62,196 nucleotides of DNA from Bacteroidota bacterium (GTDB taxonomy: Bacteria; Bacteroidota; Bacteroidia; Chitinophagales; Chitinophagaceae): positions 1 to 62,196 of the forward strand of contig JAFDXH010000115.1 of NCBI GenBank assembly GCA_018268075.1, in the 5' to 3' direction. Each line of letters opens with the position of its first letter. Within the stretch, counting starts at the first letter, position 1. Shown here piece after piece: positions 51,316 through 60,927 of this stretch. The position numbers and the translations under genes were made by a program. Below the pieces are notes generated by a model, which had not been told where the DNA came from, made no database searches, and worked only from the letters and a program-made list of their open reading frames with translations.

Positions 51316-53412
51316 TCATACATTAGTCTTGAGTGTATCTTTCAAACCGGAAGATGCTTTCTCTTTAATTTTTTTTACGGGTGAATTTTTGGAATCAACC
51401 GGCGCAGTTAAAATCAATTTATAATTTCCTGCTTCCTGCACCTCAAAACCAATTTGCCCGTGGGTATTTACTGTGAGTATAATAAAACTACCGCCCGGGT
51501 TTTTGCCGCCTTTTACAATAATGCCGCCTATTGGATTGCCCGGCATTGCGCGTTGGGCAGATTCATCATTAAATTTAACGCCTGCCTCATTTATGCCTTT
51601 GCCTGCGGGCTTTTTAGGCAGGTTCAGTGTGAAAAGGTAGCTACCTTTTTCAAGATTATTTAATATTACTTCGCCATTATTTCCTGATGTAATGGTAAGC
51701 ATTTGCCCACCGGGATTCCTGCCGCCTTTTACTATAATACCACCAATTGGTTGCCCGGGTTTCGCCATCGCTGCAGGATCAAACATCGGGTTACTTCCCG
51801 AAGTTCCTTTTTCTTCATACAAAGGGTTTACAACAGTTGCTTCATTTGCATCATCCATTTCCCAGGGATTGTATGATTCGGAAGGTGGTGTGCGAAGTTT
51901 ACGTGCCTCTAAGGAAGTACTATCGCTGTTAGAACCTGAATTTGGATGAGTATTAAGCCTGTTGTCTCTGTTGCTTCTTGTAGTGTTAAAATCTTGCGCT
52001 GTGCCACGGGCTTGCAAATTAATGCTATCCGCTTTACCTTCATCATCAACAAGGTTTTGATCGGCCAATTTTCTGTCAACTTCTTTGGTTATAGTGATGG
52101 GTTTATGCATGCGCTTTCCTGTTGGCAAACCACTGCTTGCATCTCTAGGAGATATTATTTTATGATCTTTTTTACCTTTCCCATCACCTGCTGTGTTTAA
52201 AAACTGTCCTCTTTCTCTATTGCTTCTTGTGGTGTTGAAATCCTGTGCTTCCTGACGTGTGGGGAGAGTATCATTTCCGGTAGGATTATTTCCATTGCCC
52301 TCTGCAATAAAAAACTGTCCTCGTTCTCTGTTGCTTCTTGTGGTGTTGAAATCCTGTGCTTCCTGACGTTGGGGGAGCGTATCATTTTCAGTAGGATTGT
52401 TTCCATTGCCACCGGTTCTTACAAACTGTCCTCTTTCTCTATTGCTTCTTGTGGTGTTGAAATCCTGTGCTTGTGCTCTACTTGCGCCCTGACTCAATGC
52501 GCCACCGCCAGATTGCAGGCCACCGGCTACTTTTTCTCCAAAGTTCTGCCCCTGGGTTTGCCTGGTGGTAGTAGGTGTCATTGAGAGACGGCTCGGCATG
52601 CTGTTAATTATAATCCGTAAACCAACGTTTACTGACGTTGACTGCCATTTATTAGTGATTGTTTCAGAAACTTCCGTTCCTTTTAAGAACTGCCCATAGT
52701 TGTAAAAATTTTCACCATTGTTAGATTGAGGTATCCATAGGGTGATATTATTTTTAATAGAAGGGCCATAAGATTGCACCCCTTTTGCAAATAACGATAT
52801 TTGGTGAGAAAGCTGATAACCTAACTCTATCCCTGGTTTTAAAACAACACCGGATGCTGTGTAATCATTAGCAGCAATAAAAGTAATGTCTTTGCTTTCT
52901 GTTGTTTGATTTGGATTAGTAATTGTTCCGGACAATGAATACCCTTTTCTGTTTAAAGAAAAATAACCTAACAATACCGAAGGCGACACAGCTATTTTAC
53001 CAAAAACCCATTCTGCCTTTGGCCCGGCAAAAATTTGGAATGAACTAGCCCGTGGTGTACCATTTCCAAATGCAGATGCCATCGTGCCGCCCTGATAAGG
53101 GAAAGCCTTATTATATGCAGCAGCGCCGCCACCTGCGTTTTGGCTTGAGTAATTAACTCCTGCTTCGATACCGAGTGAAAAGCGGCTACCTCCCTTTACC
53201 GTACCATCCCATCCCTTCCTGTAAAAAGGCATAAAGCCGCCAGCCTCTATATTCCATCCGTTTTTTATAAATGCGCTGTCCTTCATCTTACCTGATGCGA
53301 TTACATTGCCACCAGAGATATAAGCGCTGATGTTTTTGTTTTCCTGCGCAAAAGTAGTTTGTGCCAATGCCGTTAATGCACAAATGGAGAGTAATAAATA
53401 ATTTTTTCTCAT
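51316..53412 (-). CDS. Exported barrel-like protein with AQDFNTTRSNR repeats
   Basis: A 698-residue protein with the signal peptide MRKNYLLLSICALTALAQTTFA. The N-terminal ~290 residues look like an outer-membrane or periplasmic beta-barrel (FSLGIEAGVNYSSQ, FQIFAGPKAEWVFG, TSVNVGLRIIINS). Then come four copies of AQDFNTTRSNR (around 315, 352, 389 and 470), of which three are in a 37-residue tandem unit. Two copies of PIGGIIVKGG(R/K)NPGG (about 550 and 625) are near the C-terminus, each followed by a beta-sandwich-like part. I know no family with this combination. Possibly a surface-anchoring or self-binding protein; function unknown. Confidence 0.8.
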   Translation of the reverse strand: MRKNYLLLSICALTALAQTTFAQENKNISAYISGGNVIASGKMKDSAFIKNGWNIEAGGFMPFYRKGWDGTVKGGSRFSLGIEAGVNYSSQNAGGGAAAYNKAFPYQGGTMASAFGNGTPRASSFQIFAGPKAEWVFGKIAVSPSVLLGYFSLNRKGYSLSGTITNPNQTTESKDITFIAANDYTASGVVLKPGIELGYQLSHQISLFAKGVQSYGPSIKNNITLWIPQSNNGENFYNYGQFLKGTEVSETITNKWQSTSVNVGLRIIINSMPSRLSMTPTTTRQTQGQNFGEKVAGGLQSGGGALSQGASRAQAQDFNTTRSNRERGQFVRTGGNGNNPTENDTLPQRQEAQDFNTTRSNRERGQFFIAEGNGNNPTGNDTLPTRQEAQDFNTTRSNRERGQFLNTAGDGKGKKDHKIISPRDASSGLPTGKRMHKPITITKEVDRKLADQNLVDDEGKADSINLQARGTAQDFNTTRSNRDNRLNTHPNSGSNSDSTSLEARKLRTPPSESYNPWEMDDANEATVVNPLYEEKGTSGSNPMFDPAAMAKPGQPIGGIIVKGGRNPGGQMLTITSGNNGEVILNNLEKGSYLFTLNLPKKPAGKGINEAGVKFNDESAQRAMPGNPIGGIIVKGGKNPGGSFIILTVNTHGQIGFEVQEAGNYKLILTAPVDSKNSPVKKIKEKASSGLKDTLKTNV
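52201..52480 (-). repeat. 111-bp tandem coding repeat
   Basis: Copies start at 52201, 52312 and 52423 (period 111 bp = 37 residues), encoding AQDFNTTRSNRERGQF units. High nucleotide identity between copies suggests recent duplication. Confidence 0.9.
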
Positions 53413-53566
53413 TGGTAATAGAATTCTTTAAAATTTGAAACATTAATGATAAACCTATAACGCAAACAAGTAACAATATTATATAATTTCAGGCGTGGTT
53501 TATCAAAAATTAAAATAGAAAGCCTACGATTTACTCAGAGGGCGATCATAATCCTCAATAATATCT

Positions 53567-54105
53567 GTTACTGGCGCCAGTCGCCAGACTGGTGCTCAGT
53601 TGTTTCTAATGCTGATTATTAAGTAATGTACACATAGGACTGAAGTCCTACGTGAGAATAGTACAAGGCATTTATCGAAGACAAAATACAATCATTTGCC
53701 TAAAGCCTTTTTAGGCTTCATCTTGTTGCCCCGCCTTTAAAGGCGGGGCAACAGAGTGTAAACTATCACAGGCTTTAGCCGAAATAAGAATATGAATTAT
53801 TTCTTTGTTTACTTCAACAAAAGCTCACGGTCTTTGTTACTGGCGCCAGCCTCCAGGTCGGAGATCAGCAGTTACTAATGCTGATTATTAAGTTACGTAC
53901 ACACAGGGCAAGAGGCCTGCCTGAGAATAGTACAAGGCATTTGTTGAAGACAAAATACAATCATTTGGCTAAAGCCTTTTCTATCTTTATTTTATTGCCC
54001 CGCCTTTAAAGGCGGGGCAATAGAGTACACCATGCTTAGGGCTTTAGCCCAAATAAGAATTTGAATTACTCCTTTGTTTACTGCAACAAAAAGCCCTCAG
54101 TTTAA
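53567..54105. repeat. Two tandem intergenic repeats of 269 bp
   Basis: Copy A 53567-53835 and copy B 53836 to about 54105 have the same internal order: CTGGCGCCAG palindrome, a TAGGACT/AGTCCTA or CAGGGC/GCCTG hairpin, the 26-bp perfect palindrome centred on CCGCCTTTAAAGGCGG (53726-53751 and 53995-54020), and GGCTTTAGCC. A diverged third copy is at 51120-51255. The rest of the 53413-54755 spacer has no confident gene. Confidence 0.85.
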
Positions 54106-54149
54106 TCCGTGAGCCTGAAAAACCACCACACTAATATTTTTTAATGTTA

Positions 54150-54365
54150 TTAAAAATTTGTCCATGCTGTACCTGCAATGGTGTCCCAGCCTGATTTAGC
54201 CGTATTGGCCACTTTTTGTGTAACAGGATCAATAGTAATGTAGATCCATCCGATGCGGTTGGCTTTTAATTTTCCTGTTTGATAATGTAAAAATATTGCC
54301 GTAGTGAATGGCAGACAATCATTAAAAAGGATGATTTTTTGCGCTTTTAAAAGAGGCAAGCACAA
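54150..54365 (-). pseudogene. Possible remnant of a small gene
   Basis: A 71-codon open frame that starts at TTG, with a C-terminus KSGWDTIAGTAWTNF that has the look of a real protein end. There is no matching signal, promoter or full-length partner, and the upstream sequence contains interrupted frames (a further open stretch ends at about 54410). I read it as a decayed gene or chance frame. No function can be given. Confidence 0.25.
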
Positions 54366-54610
54366 AGAAGTGTCAGTGACGTTTCAATGCAATTAAACGT
54401 GGTACCTCATTCACCCCTTTCATGGTTGCAAACCAAATCTGTTTTTAACCCGGGTTTGCATTCGCGGCAATCGTATTCAAGCCCTGTCCGTCTGGTCGAG
54501 CCTATTGGCTTTTCCCACACAGTCAAATATTGATTAGCCCTTTTCAAAAAGTATTTTTTTGCAAACACCTCTACTTCCCAAACAATAAACTACTTTTTTA
54601 ATACCCCGAT

Positions 54611-54640
54611 TCTGTTAGTTACGCATTCATATCTGTTAGC
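54611..54640 (+). promoter_or_regulatory. Possible LytTR-type direct-repeat site
   Basis: TCTGTTAGT (54611-54619) and TCTGTTAGC (54632-54640), 21-bp period. This fits 9-bp direct repeats with a 12-bp gap as used by LytTR regulators, 116-145 bases upstream of the oligopeptidase ATG. Confidence 0.4.
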
Positions 54641-54755
54641 TACTCATTTACGAAACATACAATAATCTGGTTATTGCATTTTTAAGAATAAAATAGATCA
54701 AAGCCTGCTTCATACCGGCTTTGTTCAAAAATAGATTAAACAAAAACCTTCCAAC

Positions 54756-56954
54756 ATGAAATACGCAATCGCCGTCATTTTTTTCTGCGCTGTAATGAGC
54801 GCTAAATTATTTGCACAATTCAACTATCCCTACACGAAAACGGTTGATAGTTCCGACACTTATTTTGGTGTAACCTACAAAGATCCCTATCGCTGGATGG
54901 AAAACTTAAAAGACAGTAATGTGGTTAACTGGTTTGGCCAGCAAAAAATATTTGCCGACAAAACAATGAAAAACCAAAATGGTATTGATAGTTTGATAAA
55001 CCAGTTAAGTGGATATATTAATTCAAAAACATGGGGGCGTTCGCCTGTTTATAGGTCAGATAACAGGTACTATTTTTCGAAAGGCGGGCGCGGCCAGTTA
55101 AACTTCCCACTATACTACAGAACCATTAATGATACCACCGCCCATTTTTTATTTGACACATGGGCTATACAGCCCGGTGTTCGATATAATATAGCAGGTA
55201 TAGAGTTTTCGCCCAACGAAGAATTTATAGCCGTTGCATTCGATAAAAACGGTGAAGAATACCCGTTTATAAAAGTGTATGATATTAAAAATGAAAAATG
55301 GTTGCAAGACAGCATTCCCCATTGCTGGGCCAATACTATTAACTGGACAGCCGATAGCAAAGGTTTTATTTATGGCTACAATACCGGCAATCGCAATGCG
55401 CCTAATGCCACTGAAAATGATGTGGTAAAATATCACACCCTTTTTTCAAACTATGCAACAGACAAAATCATCATGGATGATAAAATTAGAAATACGGTAG
55501 AAAAGAAAATTAGTAATACTTACTACGCTTCCGTTTATAAAAACAATAGCCCTAAAAGAATTTACTGTCAACCCAACCAGGGTTTTGAATTTGAATATAA
55601 TAACGTGTATTTTATCAATAATTCAGAATTGCTTTCTACTTCGAAAAACTGGAAAAAATTATATGGCAACAAAGATTCGGTAAGAACTGTTATCGAAACT
55701 GATGCAGGCTATTATTTTGTGTCTGCAAAAGGAAAGGGTTTCAAAAGTTTTCGTTTTACATCATTCATTAAACCCGAATTTGCCCATGCAAAAATAATTA
55801 TGCCAGAAGATAGTCTTTGGCAATTGGAAAATATAACAGAAAGCAAATCTTATGTTCTTGTAAACTATTCTAAATATGGCTTCATCAATAAAACGGTATT
55901 CATTAACAAAAAGACCGGCAAACAAGTCAACGTATCTGCAATAGATGAATATAGCAGGTTTTTTATAGGCTCACTTGGTAATAAAACAGACGAATGTTTT
56001 TTCAGCAAAGCAAATATTAATAAACCCAATTGGTTTTACAAACTCGATATTGCTAACAACAAATTAATAAATGATATTTTTTGGGCGCCACAAAACCAAA
56101 CAATTTTACCCGGATCCGATAATATTGTTTCAGAATTGATTGAAGTTCCTTCTTATGATGGCACATTAGTGCCTATGACAATACTTCGTAATAAAAATAC
56201 TCAGCTTGATGGAAATAATGTTTGTATTCTCTATGGCTACGGAGCTTACGGTATAGATACGAAAGACAATTCCTACAACTCCTACGATCCTGTAAATAAT
56301 TTATTAGCACAACGAGGTGTAATATTAGTACATGCTTATGTACGTGGCGGTGGCGAAAAAGGAGAGGCCTGGCACCAGGCCGGAATGAAGGAAAATAAAC
56401 CCAACAGCTGGAAAGATTTTATTGCCTGTGCAGAATATTTAATCAAAAATAAATATACACAACCAGCAAAGCTATCTTGCTTTGGTGCCAGTGCCGGAGG
56501 TATTTTAATTGGCAGAACAATAGCCGAACGTCCCGATTTATTTGCGGCTGCATCCATTCAATCAGGTAGTGTAAATCAGATAAGAGGCAAAGCATGGGCT
56601 AATCAAATAAGCAACTATCCTGAATACGGCAATCCCAATATAGAAAGTGAAATGAAAGGATTGATAGAAATGGATGCCGCAATTCATATAAAACCCAACA
56701 CAAAATATCCTGCGATGTACATCACTACCGGTATTAACGATAATAGGGTAGCACCCTGGATGCCGGGTAAACTTGCAGCTACATTGCAGGCAAACAGCAC
56801 ATCGGGCAAACCTGTTTTATTATATACAAATTTTGAAGGCGGCCATTTTGGCGATGCCAATGCACCTACTATGATTGACAGATTGAAGTCAAGCTTAAAA
56901 CAAACATTCTTTTTATTGTGGCAATGTGGGCACAAAGATTTTCAAATGAAATAA
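54756..56954 (+). CDS. Exported prolyl oligopeptidase-family serine peptidase
   Basis: A 732-residue S9 peptidase with the signal peptide MKYAIAVIFFCAVMSAKLFA. The N-terminal beta-propeller begins with DPYRWMENLKDSNVVNWF, and the C-terminal alpha/beta hydrolase has the catalytic Ser in GASAGG, the Asp in ITTGINDNRVAPW and the His in FEGGHFGD. It cleaves short peptides, preferring Pro-containing substrates. First of a run of four exported hydrolases on the plus strand, after a 1.3-kb spacer. Confidence 0.95.
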   Translation: MKYAIAVIFFCAVMSAKLFAQFNYPYTKTVDSSDTYFGVTYKDPYRWMENLKDSNVVNWFGQQKIFADKTMKNQNGIDSLINQLSGYINSKTWGRSPVYRSDNRYYFSKGGRGQLNFPLYYRTINDTTAHFLFDTWAIQPGVRYNIAGIEFSPNEEFIAVAFDKNGEEYPFIKVYDIKNEKWLQDSIPHCWANTINWTADSKGFIYGYNTGNRNAPNATENDVVKYHTLFSNYATDKIIMDDKIRNTVEKKISNTYYASVYKNNSPKRIYCQPNQGFEFEYNNVYFINNSELLSTSKNWKKLYGNKDSVRTVIETDAGYYFVSAKGKGFKSFRFTSFIKPEFAHAKIIMPEDSLWQLENITESKSYVLVNYSKYGFINKTVFINKKTGKQVNVSAIDEYSRFFIGSLGNKTDECFFSKANINKPNWFYKLDIANNKLINDIFWAPQNQTILPGSDNIVSELIEVPSYDGTLVPMTILRNKNTQLDGNNVCILYGYGAYGIDTKDNSYNSYDPVNNLLAQRGVILVHAYVRGGGEKGEAWHQAGMKENKPNSWKDFIACAEYLIKNKYTQPAKLSCFGASAGGILIGRTIAERPDLFAAASIQSGSVNQIRGKAWANQISNYPEYGNPNIESEMKGLIEMDAAIHIKPNTKYPAMYITTGINDNRVAPWMPGKLAATLQANSTSGKPVLLYTNFEGGHFGDANAPTMIDRLKSSLKQTFFLLWQCGHKDFQMK

Positions 56955-56988
56955 ATATTATTTTTCTTCAACAGTGCAAATAAATATC

Positions 56989-57987
56989 ATGTCTGAAAAT
57001 CCTGTACAAACAAAATGGCATCGGCGCAACTGGATTAAACTCGGCATTACTGCTATTGCCGGAGGCATTACTTCCGGGTTTATCAAAAAAGACAAGGCAG
57101 ATGATTGCATACCTACGCCTGTACAGGAAGTAGGCCCTTACCCTGTAATGAAATTCAGGAAACAGCCAGATCATGATATTGACCTCACAAAAATTAACGG
57201 CCATACACAAACTGCCACAGGTGAAGTAATCATCGTAACAGGCCGAGTACAGGATGAACATTGTAAACCCATACCCGGAGCAGTTGTAGAAATATGGCAG
57301 GCAAATAATTTTGGAAAATACCGGCACGAACTTTCGGATGAAGGTGAAAGCGATCCGAATTTTCAGGGTTGGGGGCAGGCGGTAACCAATGCAAATGGTG
57401 AATACCGGTTCAAAACAATTTTGCCCGGGCAATACAATAACAGGGCAAGGCATATTCATTTTAAAATAGCCTGCAGAGGTTATCATGAATTAGTAACGCA
57501 AATGTATTTTGAGGGAGACCCAAGGCTTGCCAAAGATCCGCTTTTAAACCAGTTGACACACGAAGAGCAGATGCCGTTGATTCTCTCGCCTGTTAAAGAG
57601 GGTAAAGTGAAAAAATTTTCATTTGACATCCATCTTGAAAAATTGCTTCCGGGAAAAGTGAGTGAAAAAGTATTGAAAGAATATACCGGCACCTATACCA
57701 TACAGGAAAGCAGTTTTGATTTAAAAAACTTTTTTAAAACTACAACCGGCAATGATTATGATGTACACCAATTCAAATTATACAACAAAGGGCTTCAATT
57801 GTATATTTCATTTCCTTTTTTTATTCCTGTAGAAACCGGCTGGGCGGCTAAAGATGAATTTCAGTCATGGTCGTTCTTCAACACCTTCTTCCGGTTTCAA
57901 AGAGATACAGCAGGAAAAGTAATTGGCCTGCACCTGCACATCAATGAGGATCAGTTTGCAGTGTATAAACTTACCAGTAAAATATAA
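56989..57987 (+). CDS. Exported intradiol ring-cleavage dioxygenase-like protein
   Basis: A 332-residue protein (start at the ATG at 56989). A Tat-like signal (HRRNWIKLGITAIAGG) precedes an intradiol dioxygenase domain with VQEVGPYPV, GRVQDEHCKPIPGAVVEIWQAN, the Tyr ligands GKYRHE and PGQY, and the His ligands RARHIHF. Thus the Fe(III)-binding Tyr/Tyr/His/His set is present. A C-terminal beta-rich tail of about 120 residues has no recognised family. Exported members are widespread in Bacteroidota; the substrate may not be a catechol. Starts 34 bases after the oligopeptidase stop. Confidence 0.85.
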   Translation: MSENPVQTKWHRRNWIKLGITAIAGGITSGFIKKDKADDCIPTPVQEVGPYPVMKFRKQPDHDIDLTKINGHTQTATGEVIIVTGRVQDEHCKPIPGAVVEIWQANNFGKYRHELSDEGESDPNFQGWGQAVTNANGEYRFKTILPGQYNNRARHIHFKIACRGYHELVTQMYFEGDPRLAKDPLLNQLTHEEQMPLILSPVKEGKVKKFSFDIHLEKLLPGKVSEKVLKEYTGTYTIQESSFDLKNFFKTTTGNDYDVHQFKLYNKGLQLYISFPFFIPVETGWAAKDEFQSWSFFNTFFRFQRDTAGKVIGLHLHINEDQFAVYKLTSKI

Positions 57988-57992
57988 TTTAT

Positions 57993-59540
57993 ATGAAAAA
58001 GGTTCTTGCTTGTGTAATTGTTTGTTTTTATGGAATTGTTTGTTTTGGACAAACCAATGTCTTGAAACAACTATTCAATTCTGTTTCAGAAGAATCGTTA
58101 AAAGCGAATCTGTATTATCTGGCTGGAAATAATTGTGAAGGCAGGATGGTGGCCACTAAGGGTGATACAATGGCTACAAATTTTGTGGAGCAATGGATGA
58201 AGAAGTATCATTTAAAAAAGGGGATGACCAGTACATACCGACAGAAAGTATTTTTTGAGGACAATTCCGACAATATTGACCAACTTGAAATAGATGGAAG
58301 GCCATTTCCAAAATATGATTACTGGATTTATCAGCCGCAGTTATATGCTTTCAGAAAAGGAGTAGATATCAACAATGCCCCATTAGCATTTATCAATTAC
58401 GGTATTGCTACAAAAAAATACAACGACTTTGATAACCTGGATGTAAAAGGGAAAGTTGTCCTTCACCTTACTGGTACTACCCAATACTTAGCCGATAGCC
58501 TGATTAGTAGTGAGGAACTGAAAGGTAAGTTTAAAGATTATGAAAGTAAAGGGGCAATTGCCACTATTGCACTGCCTATGTTTTTTGATTATGATGCCGT
58601 GGTGCCAACTATGAAGAAAAATGCAGCTTTCAAATTATATTCATTAAAAGGCGATACCACTTCTTCCTTATTTTCAAAAGATAAAAACGAATATCCTTTG
58701 ATGTATGGATCGCCCAAATTATTCAAGGAATTACTCGGAAATCAATTTGGGATTATAGACTCTTTAAAAAACAGTACTACATACCTGAAAAACGATCCGC
58801 AGGCATTTGACCTGAATAGAAAAATAAGCATACACATCCAGAGGAATATGGCAGACAATATCACGTCTGATAATGTAATTGGCGAAATTCAGGGAACAGA
58901 TAAAGCAGCGGGATATATTGTTTTTACTGCACACCGCGATCATGAAGGGCGATTATTAGACAGTACCTGGTACGGTGCAGATGACAATGCAAGCGGCACG
59001 GTTGCCATGATGGAGTGCATGAAAGCGGTTTCAATATTAGCAAAAAAGGGGATAAGGCCAAAACGCAGCATCTTGTTTATTTCCACCACTGCCGAGGAGC
59101 ACGGATTACTCGGCGCACAATATTTTGTGAATAATCCTACCGTGAGTGCCCACCAAATAAAATATGCAATTAATATTGATATGCTTGGCCGGATTGACCA
59201 AAAACACACGGACGATCCATCAAAAAACACGAACTATGTGTATCCATTATATTATGATACGCTATACAATTTCAAACCAATGCTGGATGAATTGAGCGGA
59301 CAAACAAAAATTTTGCTTGACGATTACTATTTGAAAAACCCGGATGAAGAAAATATGATTAGCCGAAGCGACCATATTGTTTTTGGTGAAAAGGGTATTC
59401 CGTTTATCTGGTTTTTTTCAGGCATTCACAAAGACTATCATCAGCCAACTGATACGCCGGATAAAATTGATTACAGGTTGCTTGCAAACAGAACCAAATT
59501 AGCATTAGGCATATTGTGGAAACTGGCAAATGACAATTAG
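57993..59540 (+). CDS. Exported M28-family zinc peptidase
   Basis: A 515-residue exported aminopeptidase, signal peptide MKKVLACVIVCFYGIVCFG. The binuclear zinc ligands are in FTAHRDHEGR (His), GADDNASGT (Asp), TAEEHGLLGAQYF (Glu), INIDMLGR (Asp) and DYHQPTDTPDKI (His), the family pattern. An inserted region at about 120-250 resembles a PA-type insert. It probably trims N-terminal residues of extracellular or periplasmic peptides. Starts 5 bases after the dioxygenase stop, so translation is likely coupled. Confidence 0.94.
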   Translation: MKKVLACVIVCFYGIVCFGQTNVLKQLFNSVSEESLKANLYYLAGNNCEGRMVATKGDTMATNFVEQWMKKYHLKKGMTSTYRQKVFFEDNSDNIDQLEIDGRPFPKYDYWIYQPQLYAFRKGVDINNAPLAFINYGIATKKYNDFDNLDVKGKVVLHLTGTTQYLADSLISSEELKGKFKDYESKGAIATIALPMFFDYDAVVPTMKKNAAFKLYSLKGDTTSSLFSKDKNEYPLMYGSPKLFKELLGNQFGIIDSLKNSTTYLKNDPQAFDLNRKISIHIQRNMADNITSDNVIGEIQGTDKAAGYIVFTAHRDHEGRLLDSTWYGADDNASGTVAMMECMKAVSILAKKGIRPKRSILFISTTAEEHGLLGAQYFVNNPTVSAHQIKYAINIDMLGRIDQKHTDDPSKNTNYVYPLYYDTLYNFKPMLDELSGQTKILLDDYYLKNPDEENMISRSDHIVFGEKGIPFIWFFSGIHKDYHQPTDTPDKIDYRLLANRTKLALGILWKLANDN

Positions 59541-59612
59541 CCATTAAGAGAAACCTGCAATTATAACTTAGTACGGACGATATTGATATTTGATAAGCAA
59601 AAACTCTACAAA

Positions 59613-60815
59613 ATGAATAAAGCCTATTTACTTTGCCTCTTTGCTTTGATACTTTCTCAAAGCAACATTTGCGCCCAAAAAAATATTGACAAAGCGGCTC
59701 TTGATACTTTATTGAATGTGGCTGAAGAAACACAATCTGATGCAGTTGTCATTTATAAAGATGGCAAACTTTATGGCGAATACTATTTTGGCGGACAGCC
59801 AAAACCAATTTATGCCATGTCTTCTACTAAAAGTATTTCAAATTTGGCAATTGGAAAACTTTTAACCGACGGGCTTTTAAAATCAATAGACCAGCCCATT
59901 ACAGATTTCTATCCTGAGTGGAAACAGGGTATGAAAAAGGACGTTACAATTCGGATGCTTTTAAATCATACATCTGGCATTCAAAATGTACCAATTGCAT
60001 CGGAAGAAATTAATTCAAGCCCCGACATGGTTAAACTTGCCCTTTCTGCTGAAATAGTAACAAAACCGGGTACCGTTTTTTCGTATAATAATAAAGCAGT
60101 AAATCTATTATCAGGCATTGTGAAAATTCTTACACACAAAAGGTTAGATAGCTATTTAAGAGACAGTATATTTACCCCACTTGGGATAGAAGATTATTAT
60201 TGGGAAGTAGATGAAGAAGGAAATACAGATGCTATGGGTGGCCTGAAAATATTGCCAACTGATTTGGCAAAACTTGGCCAATTTTTTTTACAAAAAGGAA
60301 CTTGGGAAGGGAAACAACTTATAAATTCAAGTTGGTTTGACGAAACAGTGAAGCCATCCGAAAAAAGCTCATTTTGTGGTTTATTGTGGTGGTTAGAATA
60401 TGAAAAAATAAATGCAGTAATTGACGACAGACAAATAGACTCGTTAAAAAAACTCGGATTGGATGCTGAAGTGTTAAATAAAATTAAAGCTATCAAAGGC
60501 ACATATAACCTTAACGAATACTACCCAATATTTAATTCAAAAGTTGTTAATACTACACCCAATTGGGTATCCAAATACAGTCCTTTTTTTACATCAAAAG
60601 GAATTCAAGTTAGTAGGAAAGAATTTGGAAACATTGTTGGATATTCAACAAGGGGTTTTCTTGGAAATTATATGACAATATTTCCTCAAGATAACTTAGT
60701 AGTAGTAAGAATGATTTCTGACAAAACATTTAAAAGCGGTAATGGAAATACAGATGATAACGGACCTCATAATTTTTACAATTTTTATAATTTAGCTAAA
60801 GCTCTAATCAAATAA
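59613..60815 (+). CDS. Exported class C beta-lactamase-family serine hydrolase
   Basis: A 400-residue secreted serine hydrolase; the start is the ATG at 59613 (signal MNKAYLLCLFALILSQSNICA). The SxxK motif is in MSSTKSISN near residue 70, LLNHTSGI follows, and YNN is the second motif (FSYNNKAV). The third motif region is not clear. This family includes D-alanyl-D-alanine peptidases and esterases as well as beta-lactamases; specificity cannot be told, and antibiotic resistance is not supported by sequence alone. 72 bases after the M28 peptidase. Confidence 0.88.
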   Translation: MNKAYLLCLFALILSQSNICAQKNIDKAALDTLLNVAEETQSDAVVIYKDGKLYGEYYFGGQPKPIYAMSSTKSISNLAIGKLLTDGLLKSIDQPITDFYPEWKQGMKKDVTIRMLLNHTSGIQNVPIASEEINSSPDMVKLALSAEIVTKPGTVFSYNNKAVNLLSGIVKILTHKRLDSYLRDSIFTPLGIEDYYWEVDEEGNTDAMGGLKILPTDLAKLGQFFLQKGTWEGKQLINSSWFDETVKPSEKSSFCGLLWWLEYEKINAVIDDRQIDSLKKLGLDAEVLNKIKAIKGTYNLNEYYPIFNSKVVNTTPNWVSKYSPFFTSKGIQVSRKEFGNIVGYSTRGFLGNYMTIFPQDNLVVVRMISDKTFKSGNGNTDDNGPHNFYNFYNLAKALIK

Positions 60816-60927
60816 AAAAGATAGCTGCTGCCCAACAAAAGTATTTTACAATGTGGCGAAATATGATTCTAAAATAACAATGCGATTGCTCATCAACCCG
60901 AGTCTTAAAAATCACCAGTTGTAAAAA

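Noticed and set aside
52201-52480. Possible CRISPR-like array, because of evenly spaced repeats
   Set aside because: The repeats lie in frame inside a long coding gene with a 111-bp period and no unique spacers of about 30-40 bp; they are protein repeats.
53567-54105. Possible insertion sequence or CRISPR array
   Set aside because: No transposase frame, no terminal repeats with target duplication, and only two units of 269 bp with several palindromes; a structured intergenic repeat is the better reading.
59613-60815. Beta-lactam resistance gene
   Set aside because: Class C-type folds include peptidases and esterases; the third KTG-type motif is not seen, so resistance cannot be claimed.
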